A stretch of 64,000 bases of DNA from Gordionus sp. m RMFG-2023. Taxonomy: Eukaryota; Nematomorpha; Gordioida; Chordodea; Parachordodidae. Below the pieces are notes generated by a model. The model searched no databases. It saw only the letters and a list, made by a program, of their open reading frames with translations, and was not told the DNA's origin. The translations under genes and the position numbers were made by a program. The stretch covers positions 26,522,869-26,586,868 of the forward strand of contig NC_088779.1 of assembly GCF_954871325.1 (NCBI RefSeq), read 5' to 3'. Numbering within the stretch: the stretch's first letter is position 1; each line of letters starts with the position of its first letter. Below are positions 47,917 through 57,657 of this stretch, piece after piece.

Positions 47917-48599
47917 ATTTTATGAAAATTTAAAAATATTTTTTTTTATTTTTAAAATTAATCTCCAAAACTCTAAAACTATCGCAAGAAAAAATTAAGA
48001 TAATTCATTCGTGTCATCATTATATTATATTTTTATTTTATGTTTATTTTTAGAAAATAATCATATTTTTTTATATGGGCTCAACGTTAACACACGGGAA
48101 GGAGCAAACAAAAGCAACTGTTAATTTCTTTTTATTTATTATAATAATTTCTCTTTATTTTTATATATTTTTTAAGCTCTTCTTTTTTTTGAGAATATGA
48201 AAGATTTTAAGAATTTTTTTTTAAAGAAAAAAAATCATAACATCATCGATTCGATAGAAAAGAAAAGAAAAGAAAACCATCGTTGCATAACTTGCTAATA
48301 AAATAATCAATATATTGTGTAATTGTCCCATCCCAACTTTCTTTTTCAAATAAAAAAATATTGGCATGATAATATAGCCGTATTTTTTAATTATTTTTTA
48401 GCAATTTTTATTAAATCCATTTTAAAAAAATATATTGGATTTAAAGTGAGCTCTAAATTCTGAAATTAATCTAAAAACGAGCGAAGTAACGGTCACAGCT
48501 GCAGAGACACCTCTTAGAGCAATGCCAAAATTTTATTTTAAAAATGGTGCCTTTTTATACAAGAGTAATTTAAACAAAATCATATGAAAGATAAAAAGT
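47917..48599. other. 5' flank of the nicotinic-type gene
   Basis: AT-rich with no other gene. The promoter should lie here, but no core element stands out in this composition. A short AAAAGAAAAGAAAAG run is at 48259. Confidence 0.45.
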
Positions 48600-48607
48600 G
48601 TAAAGAC

Positions 48608-49471
48608 CAAGGATCCAAACCGAACCTGAACCGTTAAACCGCTAAAAACCGGTATTTTTTATCGAACCTGAACCGAACCTAAACCGCTTAAAAAATTCTA
48701 GCCGAACCGAATAGATAAAATCCATTTGAACCGGTTCTAGACTCATGATTTTATGCTTATAAAATAATATGTAAGTTATTATTAGTATAATTGAAAAAAT
48801 TTCAATTATATTCTAATTATTTTAAAGATTATTATGAATCACGTTTAATTGATAAGTGTCGGTAATAATTTTTGTAAACTTTAGTAAATTGTCATTTAAC
48901 AACATTTTCCTCTAAGCTTATAAATTATAAGGCTTAGAAAAAAATTAAATCCAAAATATTATTATAAATCACATATCAAATTTGATATCATATTGGCAGT
49001 GCATGCTACCAGAGTTAGTGTGGACTATGGAAAGATGTTTTTCAACAATTAAGTTTATAAGCTATTTCCTTATAGATGTAATTTGAGTGGGACGAATTTT
49101 GAAAATATATTCATTGTGTGGCTTAATAAAAAAAATTTAAGTAAAAAAAGTAAAATATTGTTCATATTAAAATTAATCATTGATATTTATTTTTATATTT
49201 ATAAATTAAATTTTATTTTATAATGTGCAATTAAAATAAAAGGTAGGTTTTATACATGTATTTTTTTAAATTAATGATAAAATAAAAAAATATTTTCCCT
49301 ATACATAATTCGAATGTAGGTTTGAATACAAAAGTGTTCAAACCGGTTTTTAGAGGTTCGAACCGAACCGATATTTTGGTTTTTTACGAACCGAACCTGA
49401 ACCTTGAACCGTTATTTTTATCCGAATCTGAACCCGAACCGAACCGATATTCGTTTTGGTTTGGATCCCTG
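48608..49471 (+). mobile_element. Decayed hAT transposon, 864 bp, with exact 8 bp duplication
   Basis: Inverted ends CAAGGATCCAAACCGAAC at 48608 and TTTGGTTTGGATCCCTG at 49471, each followed inward by further AACCGAACC words. Direct repeats GTAAAGAC flank it at 48600-48607 and 49472-49479. The interior, about 49010-49130 on plus, keeps the hAT dimerisation-region remains (TMERCFSTIKFIS, matching the family's ERxFS pattern), then a stop and frame changes. It is an internally deleted, inactive copy. Confidence 0.9.
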
Positions 49472-49894
49472 GTAAAGACACTCTATACACAGCATTCATA
49501 TATATTAGGTACTTAACATAAACGATATTATTTAAACCCCTGCATTTAGATATATCTTGACCCTTCTAATGAATAGTGTTAAGCCCCTCCTTACTTATGC
49601 TATTTATAACTACTTCAATCGGTATAGTATAGTCAAAGTTAAGGAAAACAAGTTATAAGTAAAAATAAAAATAAAAAACTATGGCCAACTTCATGCTTAA
49701 AATTCGTTAAAATCCTAACGAATAAACATATATCATTATTTAGCACTTCGTTAGTTGAGAAGATAATCACTTTTATAGAAAAGAATAGAAAGTTATTTGT
49801 GAAAAAAAACAAAAATAAACAAATAATGGCGACATGCCAAAACAAAAACTTAAAAGAACTAAACTAGTTTTTTTTTCGTCAATAAATTTAATAT

Positions 49895-51125
49895 CAGGGT
49901 TGCGTATTTGACCGGTCAAATACGATTTAATCAATGACCGAATTAGACTGGTCAAATATGGTGAAATGATTAAATATTGTCAAATTTAAATAAATGTTCT
50001 TTAATAAAATATTAACTTTATTATTTAATAGTAAAATGAATCTATAGTCTTAATTTTATAATATTTTTTTAAATTCATTGTCATTCCAATAACTAATATT
50101 TCGCTCTCCGTGGCAGAGTCTTGTTCTATTTATATTCAATATTATCATTTTCTTTAATTTTTAATTCAATTTTCCTGTTGTCGAGATCTTAAATCGATTT
50201 CTGTTTTAGTAAGAATATTTACCCAAATCGACTTTCTTTCTGAAGAAGTAGAAATAGGAATTGTTAGTAAAATGCCACTTTTAGCCCATTCCACTAATTT
50301 GAGGCCGGAATCTGATAGTTTCTTATAGAAGTTATTTTTTTCCACATTTCGACATAATTTGCTATTAAATTGATGGCTTTTACTCCTGAAATTTATGATC
50401 ATCATTTGAAATATTTTGATCATTACTTTAAAAAATGCCTTATTCTTGTATTATATCATTGCTAGTAAGATTACTCCTCTTGATATAGGGGGGCCAATAA
50501 ATAAGGGGCATTGTGAACACATGTATTTATGTCATTTTTTATTTTTTTTTCAAACATATTTTTTATTTTTTTTTCCGATTATTTAATGTGTTGTGATTGC
50601 ATTATTTCGATTTGCTTATAAATTTGAATATTTACGAAAAACTATATAAAATTGAATTTGAATATGTATATTGTTAATAAGATGTTTAAAGTTATTTGGT
50701 TTTGTATGATAAAAATTTTTGAATAATGATGGTAAAGTTCATTATAATGAGACGAAATTTTATGTTATAATCGGATGATGTTAATTTTATATAAAATACA
50801 CAATTTTTATAATTTAAAGCACTTTTACTTTTTTTAATTTATTTACTTTCACTTTTTTTCGCATATAATTTTTAGTAATTTTTATATTTTTTATTTTTTT
50901 GGTTATGTTTTTCCTTTATATTAATTTATATAATTTATAATTAATTTTTGGTATTAGTATTTAATAAAGGAGTCAAACTATAATTTTAGTATATATTTTT
51001 ATTTATATTTTATATTTAACTCCCAACTGTGACATAATGTATTCGACCTTATTTGACCACTTTTGTTCAATTGACAGGTAAATAGACTGGATTTGGCCGG
51101 TCAATTTATCAACTTGCCAACCACG
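49895..51125 (-). mobile_element. Decayed hAT transposon, 1.2 kb (TTTGACC-end family)
   Basis: The left end CAGGGTTGCGTATTTGACCG and the right end CGGTCAATTTATCAACTTGCC followed by AACCACG are imperfectly inverted. The flanks TTTAATAT and ATTAATAT differ at one position, an 8 bp duplication. Within it, the minus frame 50423-50166 reads SGLKLVEWAKSGILLTIPIS followed by SSERKSIW and KTEIDLRSRQQEN, which fits the C-terminal dimerisation region of hAT transposases (IPVSxAxAERxFS...KTxLRSR). Only this C-terminal part survives. Confidence 0.72.
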
Positions 51126-51590
51126 ATTAATATATTTAAATTCCGTTATTAATTTAGTTAATCACCATATAAAAAAAATATTATACGCTAAATAAAAGTT
51201 ACGACGTGACGGTTTAGACGTGAAGTTGGCCGAACGATTTAAAGCATAAACAATGAAACTTACATCATTCTTTAGTGCTCCGTTAGTTTTAATTTGTTTA
51301 GTAACCCATTTAAAATAAAGAATTATTAAAGAAAAAAATAAACAACAAATGGCGGCTTATTAATTCAAAAACTATAGTAGTAATATACATCCTTTTCACC
51401 ATTATTTAGTGCTTAACTAAATTCAACAATTAATTTCGCAATATGAAAAAATAGTTATATGCTAAAAAAATGTTTTGAGGTTAAATTTTTTCCATCAAAC
51501 TTATAGAGGCACTAACTATGAAACATATATAATCCTTTAGTGATTCGTTGGTAGTGGTGCTTTAATCAATTTAGTAGCTAAAATTAACAA
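51126..51590. other. Noncoding spacer
   Basis: AT-rich with no gene. GTTAGTTTTAATTTGTTTAG and similar words recur loosely, suggesting old repeat sequence. Confidence 0.4.
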
Positions 51591-51599
51591 CACAGCCCT

Positions 51600-52850
51600 T
51601 AATCCTCAATCAGATGCTTCTCATTCTAACTTTTCCTAGGATGATAATAATTTTTTAACCTCTTCGAAGGAATTTTGCTCATCTTTTCATCCACCGCCAT
51701 ACTTCAAGCTAGTTATGTAATGGCGTAGCTTTACTATCTAGATTTCTAATAAAACCTTCATGATTATTCACGAGTACCAGAAAGGATCTAAGATATTGTA
51801 TATTCATAGGTTTTAATGCCTGATAGCTTTCATTTTTTCTTAAAATTTTATCTAGATTTATTCATAATCACTCCTAAAAATGATATTGATTTTTCTAAAA
51901 TTCTAACGTTCGTCAATTTGTCCTTAAAACCCGTAATCTGTCTAAAACGATGCACTAATTTTTTATGTGCTCCTATTGTTTCGACCAGAAATAATTACGA
52001 CATTTAAGTACCGGTCATATGGCAATCTTTTAATAACTCATTCATAGATCTCTGGAATATAGTATGTACACTCGCCAATCCAAAAAGCATTCATTGGTAA
52101 CAGAAATATCTCTTATCAGTCGTTATTGTTAGAAATTCCTGAGATTTCGATTCTACTTCTATCTGAAAATATGCATCCTTGAGATCTATCACGGTAAATT
52201 TATCACCACCTTGGATTTTCTCTAACAAATCGTCTAAGGTAGAGATAATATGATGGTCAAACACTGATTAAGCGTAACTTTGAAATCAGCACAAATTGCA
52301 TTATCGCTCTTACTCTTGTTCACATTTGTGGTTGTCCTTGACCACTGTACGCTAACTACAGCCGGATCAATCAGCTCGATAATTTTCACAGCCACTAGTC
52401 GGTCTAATTCCATATCAATTGCTTTGAGAAGTGGAAATAATACCCTATGGGCTGGGAACAAACTTTGTACAGCTGTATCCTTTAAATACATTCGCACAGC
52501 AAATCACGCATATGTCCCATCTTATCAAAAAGTTCTTGATGTTTATTAATCAATTCTAGAATCATTTGAAGTTTTAGATTGGTTTAAGGAAACATCTTTA
52601 ACCGAATTCCGAACTTGTTTTATCATAACTTTATAAGGCATAACTTAATTGAACAATACTATCCATGGGTAATCGGAAAAGAGGCACCCCATTAGTGTTC
52701 AATATTATCACAGGTAGGGTCCTTGTTCGTGATCCAACCTTAACTAAAATTAAATTCAACATCTAATCCATTAATCTCTGCAGTTAATTTTGCTCGATTC
52801 TGTCATCTTCCAAATATTATGAATAGAATCATTTGATGACACTCTTATAT
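51600..52850 (-). mobile_element. Ty3/Gypsy reverse-transcriptase fossil
   Basis: On minus, the 52497-52234 part reads KAIDMELDRLVAVKIIELID and ICADFKVTLNQCL-like text. This is the start of a Gypsy-type RT domain (ELDRLVxxGxIxxVD...SIRxCxDFKVTVN). Less clear RT-like sequence continues to about 51600, and protease-adjacent sequence may extend to 52850. The copy is broken, with several breaks, and looks old. No pair of LTRs was assigned, although the 345 bp repeat beginning at 52910 abuts it. Confidence 0.7.
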
Positions 52851-52909
52851 AATTTAAATTCTTTGATTAGCAACAAACAATAAAATTATTTTTTTTTACA
52901 TTTGTTACA

Positions 52910-53254
52910 TGTTGTAATGTACACTTTTTTAATGTATATTTTATTTGATAAAGTGATTTATTTTAACAGATGTATTAATTTTTATGTAAATGATGATATT
53001 TATTGCATTAACGAAATTGTAAAGATCACTTTTTTCATTTTTATATAAACTTTTGATTCAATTTAATTTTATAATAATAAAAAAAATATAAAGAGAAAGT
53101 TAACAAAATTTTAACTCAGAGTATCGCTATCAGAGGCGATACTCTTATTCCAATAAAATATATACGTTAAATTAAATAAAATTTCAATAATTATTAGATT
53201 CTTTTATTCAATTTATAAAAGATGAATATTCTTTTTAAATTACAAATATGAAAA
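52910..53254 (+). repeat. 345 bp repeat unit, copy 1
   Basis: Starts TGTTGTAATGTACACTTTTT and ends TTTTAAATTACAAATATGAAAA. It is nearly identical to 54519-54862 and, inverted, to 54863-55191. Each unit has a perfect 10 bp hairpin stem, AGAGTATCGC/GCGATACTCT with an 8-base loop. Short inverted ends TTGTAAT/ATTACAA are present. It could be a solo LTR-like unit of the adjacent Gypsy fossil or an unrelated foldback element. Confidence 0.85.
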
Positions 53255-53410
53255 TGGTGCCATGTAAAACAAATGTTCCATAAGGGTTATTGCAGTCACA
53301 GTTCGCAATTTTATAACCTACTATATTATCAATGCGGCGAAATGATCAATCTTTCAGGTGCAGTATATTCTCATTTATATTCAACTTTGAGAGAAGGCCA
53401 CTATAGGCAA

Positions 53411-53770
53411 ATTATTCCAAAATTGGAAATTAATATATTATAAAGGTAAAATAAAAAAATGAATATTCCAAAATTGGAAATTAATATATTATAAAGGTAA
53501 AATAAAAAAAATGAGTATTCCAAAATTGAAAATTAATATATTATAAGGGTAAAATAAAAGGGATGAATATTCCAAAATTGTAAATTAATATATTATAAAG
53601 GTAAAATAAAAATAAAAATATTCAAAATTGGGAATTAATATATAAAGGTAAAATAAAAAAAGGGATGAATATTCCAAAATTGGGAATTAATATATTATAA
53701 AGGTAAAATAAAAAAAGGATAAATATTCCAAAATTGGGAATTAATATTATTAAGATAAAATAAAATAATA
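53411..53770 (+). repeat. Minisatellite, about 52 bp unit, seven copies
   Basis: Units start ATTCCAAAATTGG and continue AATTAATATATTATAAAGG then TAAAATAAAA. Unit starts are near 53414, 53465, 53517, 53569, 53619, 53671 and 53725. The number of A residues and small insertions vary between units. No coding content. Confidence 0.92.
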
Positions 53771-54199
53771 AATATTAAAAAAAGAGACTTTCATAAAGGA
53801 TCTTATTCGATATTTGTTTTGTTGGGAGGAGGTTTTCAAGTGAATATTATTATTAAAGTAATAGCTGAATAAAATATATGCATCAAATTATTCGAAATCT
53901 TTACCTAACCTACTATATTATCTATGACATTATTCATTGGTATTCTTTCAAAGAAATGAAATTCCTATAAAAACAATTTTTTAGTAAAGATATTGTATAC
54001 GTTATGTTTACTTCGCTAAAAAAAATTTAATTTAAATCCTTATATAAAATTATTCAAGAATATAAGGAAATTATTCCGGGGTATTCAAATAATGTTTCCG
54101 AAATCATATTCGAAATTATATTAAAGGATTTACCGATAATGATGGGGAGATGTGTATGAAAATTTTGAAGAAATTGTAGCCGAAGAAATTATATAATAT

Positions 54200-54340
54200 T
54201 TTTATTCTTATTCGTGAGACGACTAAAACGGCGTTCTCCTTTGAAAAAAAAAGAAAAACCGCATTTCTTTATTCTTATTCGTGAGACGAATCAAACGGCG
54301 TCATCCTATGGACATAAAGCCGCATTTCTTAATTCTTATT
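54200..54340 (+). repeat. Two-copy tandem repeat, 62-68 bp
   Basis: TTCTTATTCGTGAGACGA occurs at about 54205 and 54271, each followed by CGGCGTNNTCCT and, 20-30 bp on, CCGCATTTCTT. A 64-residue frame across it is translation of the repeat and has no domain. The CGGCG words make it less AT-rich than its surroundings. Confidence 0.85.
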
Positions 54341-54518
54341 TAAAGTCGATCAAGATAATTTATTTTAGGCGAAAATTTTATAGACACCAAAATAAGCGGA
54401 ATGTTTAAATATATAGTTTGGAGCAAATGAAAAACGTCAGATGTGTATTTATATTTCGTATATTATTGGTCATATATTATCAATCACCCCTAACACTTGG
54501 GTTTAGTAATGGGTGGCG

Positions 54519-55194
54519 TGTTGTAATGTACACTTTTTTAATGTATATTTTATTTGATAAAGTGATTTATTTTAACAGATGTATTAATTTTTATGTAAAT
54601 GATGATATTTATTGCATTAACGAAATTGTAAAGATCACTTTTTTCATTTTATATAAACTTTGGATTCAATTTAATTTTATAATAATAAAAAAAATATAAA
54701 GAGAAAGTTAACAAAATTTTAACTCAGAGTATCGCTATCAGAGGCGATACTCTTATTCCAATAAAATATATACGTTAAATTAAATAAAATTTCAATAATT
54801 ATTAGATTCTTTTATTCAATTTATAAAAGATGAATATTCTTTTTAAATTACAAATATGAAAATTTTCATATTTGTAATTTAAAAAGAATATTCATCTTTT
54901 ATAAATTGAATAAAAGAATCTAATAATTATTGAAATTTTATTTAATTTAACGTATATATTTTATTGGAATAAGAGTATCGCCTCTGATAGCGATACTCTG
55001 AGTTAAAATTTTGTTAACTTTCTCTTTATATTTTTTTATTATTATAAAATTAAATTGAATCAAAAGTTTATATAAAAATGAAAAAGTGATCTTTACAATT
55101 TCGTTAATGCAATAAATATCATCATTTACATAAAAATTAATACATCTGTTAAAATAAATCACTTTATCAAATAAAATATACATTAAAAAAGTAT
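54519..55194. repeat. Large palindrome of two inverted 345 bp units
   Basis: The left arm (54519-54862) and right arm (54863-55191) are inverted copies meeting at GAAAATTTTC with no spacer. By eye the arms match almost perfectly up to AAAAAAGTATAC at 55193. The left arm is also a direct copy of 52910-53254. Two hydrophobic frames of 93 and 84 residues are mirror images within the arms and are not genes. Confidence 0.92.
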
Positions 55195-55562
55195 ACTGCA
55201 TTTATGACTGAACATCTTTCTCGATTTTGAATAAACCCACTAGTATAATTTTTTTTAATCTTTTATTTCGTCGAAATTAATAAAACGACCATCAATTAAA
55301 CTATTTAAAAAACTACCATGGATTAAACTATATCGTTTTATTATATTTTTAAATTATCACATCACATTTATTACAATTACGACTTATTTTTATCAATTTT
55401 TACCCCCCCCCCCCCCCATCTGAACCATGAATGTTCATCTTTATAATTATAGTACACTATTTTATTACACTAATAGATTATATAAATAAATATATATAAT
55501 ATAATTTAAATATTATGAATATAATTTTGTTAAAAAAATATATTTTCAGAAAAAGGGTATAT
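55195..55562. other. 3' flank of the CoREST gene, with poly-C run
   Basis: AT-rich with a run of about 16 C at 55404-55419. No SANT2 domain was found on minus here, which is relevant to the CoREST C-terminus. Confidence 0.5.
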
Positions 55563-56737
55563 TTATATATGTGTTTCATTTTTTTGAGCTATAATTTGGT
55601 GATTTCTTCTAACAATGCATTTCAATTTGTATATCTGAGTGTTTAAATTGGCAAATAGAGATTCTTTGAATGAAGGGGAATCATTTGAATGGATTGATAT
55701 ATCATCAATTTTGTTTTCATTGGATTCAATATTCATAAGATTTATTTTCTGAGATGGTTTATGGTGTTTAAGGAACAAATCAAAATCTTGTTTATGAATT
55801 TGTGCCTCAAAATCCCAGTTTATCTTATCTTTATCATTTAATTTCCAAATCTCTGGTTTTTCAAAAATACATTTATCATCAAATATATTATTTAGTGGGT
55901 TACTGCTCAAAGCCAAACTTTCATTAGTTTTAGTGTTATTTTGATTATTATTAGCATTGTAAATTGCATCTAGTTTGAGTCTTTTCTGAGTTTGAAGAGA
56001 CTTTAGTTGTATGTCTATAAAACTTTTGCAATGTTTTAATTTTTTTCTATTGTAATAATAGGTCACAAGTTCTCCATGTGATTTATGTGGAACCTAAATA
56101 ATGTAATATAAAAACAATATATTATTCAAAATATAGGATAACTCAAAATTAGACAAAAGAATATAAATTTATATTACCAGTTGTTGTATCATGCGGAAAT
56201 TTTTACCACAATATCTAAAAGCTTGTTCAAATAGATATTTATCAGCCATTGACCAATCATTTATTTGAGGTCTCCAGTTTTTTATTTCTTTTAGAGTTAA
56301 ATCTATATCAAAATCATGCCAATTTATAACAGCTAATGCTTGATCAAAGGAATAACCATGATCAAATCGAGCTAGTTCTATAAACTTGTAAACTTTAATA
56401 GTTAATTAATAAGTTTTATGTTGAATTTATTTAAAACTTGGCTCAAAATTTTTTATATTTTTGGGTGACCATAAGCAAATATCCTTATCCTTGGCAATGA
56501 GAGCCTCTTTAAAGAAAAATAATTAATATAAACTCAATGCTTTCTAACCATCAGGATCATAATCAGTAATGATCGCCTGGTAATCTCTCCCTATAAGTTT
56601 GGAATATTCATCTAGATGCATAATTAAGTAAGCTTTACAATAAAATGAGCCGAACCTGACAAATCTTCATCATCTGATTTAAGGCGCTCGGTGTTCATAT
56701 CATTTTGAAGCCTAACTCGTTTAAAGTGATTTGACAT
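55563..56737 (-). CDS. RCOR: CoREST (REST corepressor) homologue, ELM2 and SANT1
   Basis: Five exons on minus: 56737-56656, 56611-56549, 56506-56438, 56392-56178 and 56093-55563. All junctions are GT-AG and in phase, giving 319 residues. ELM2 spans about 31-108 (IGRDYQAIITDYDPD, then CLWSPKN, then ARFDHGYSFDQALAVINWHD and LTLKEI). SANT1 spans about 117-161 (DWSMADKYLFEQAFRYCGK, IQQLVPHKSHGELVTYYYN). This order and the W-S-x-x-D-K-x-L-F-E-Q-A-F motif identify CoREST, which links LSD1 and HDAC1/2 in a nuclear corepressor complex. A later stretch near the C-terminus (LNTQIYKLKCIVRRNHQII) fits the LSD1-binding linker helix. The frame ends soon after it, so the SANT2 domain of typical CoREST (human RCOR1 about 480 residues) is absent. 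Introns are 44, 42, 45 and 84 bp. The gene is divergent with CFAP36. Confidence 0.9.
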
Positions 56738-57657
56738 TTCAAGATGAAGTGTATAAATATAAAATCGTGCTTACAAACGACTACGAATAAATTCATGCCC
56801 TCTAAGATAAAATTTTTTAACTTTTTATTGTATTTTGATTTCACCTTAAAATTGTTATATTTCATTTTTATAAATGTTTGTGTATTAAATACTATTTACA
56901 AATTTAAGTAAAGACAATTGAACACAATCATTTTACAAATTATTTTAATATAAAAATATTTAATTTGCATGAAAATTTAAATTTCTCCATATAAATGCGT
57001 TCATATGGCTAGAGAATATTTTTACCAACCTGTTACTGTATCCAAAGCTTTTTTTTACTTGAGTCTTTATTTTTTTTGATCTTTTTAACTTTTGATAATT
57101 TTTAGCTAACGAAAAGTAAAAGTTAAAAAAGAGTTTTGGATATAGAGTATAGCTAAAAGGGAAATTTTAATTAAGATTGAAAGTAAGATAAATCTAAAAA
57201 TAAAAGTTTGAATTCGTTTAAATAAGAGAAGGCTAGTTTTTATTTTGATTTAAAAACGATTACAATTTACAATAAAAGATATAGGCTATAAAATATAATA
57301 TATATTATTCATATATAAAAAGAGGGCAGAAAGATAATGCAATGTATTTAAAAAATTAACATGAGGAGGTGCATCTAGGTTGATTGATATGCTATGAGAC
57401 CAAGAAATTTTCATTGAAATTCGTTGACAAAGGTAAAAGGGTTAGATAAAGATTGAACCGAATTTTTAAAAAGATTTTATCAACCTAGGTATAACTATTT
57501 AATTTTATATTTTTTAATTAGTTGAAATTAAAAATATAGATTATTCCATAAATATAAAATACAACCTATAAAACTTTGTAATGAAAGTACAACCATTTAA
57601 TCGATATATTATGTAAATAAATATTCATTCAATCATGTATTTGATCATGGATTATAT
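56738..57657. promoter_or_regulatory. Divergent intergenic region between CoREST and CFAP36
   Basis: 920 bp separate the two start codons on opposite strands, with no other gene. Both promoters must lie here unless a leader exon sits elsewhere. No TATA or initiator can be singled out in such AT-rich DNA. An imperfect inverted pair, TTGATCTTTTTAACTTTTG (57077) and CAAAAGT/AAAAAGAG words near 57120, is visible but unremarkable. Confidence 0.5.

Noticed and set aside
52280-52549. 89-residue plus frame with a signal-peptide-like start
   Set aside because: Antisense shadow of the minus-strand Gypsy RT fossil, which has recognisable family motifs.
54418-55201. Two hydrophobic frames of 93 and 84 residues
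   Set aside because: They are the same repeat read on both palindrome arms. No homologue recognised and composition is AT-driven.
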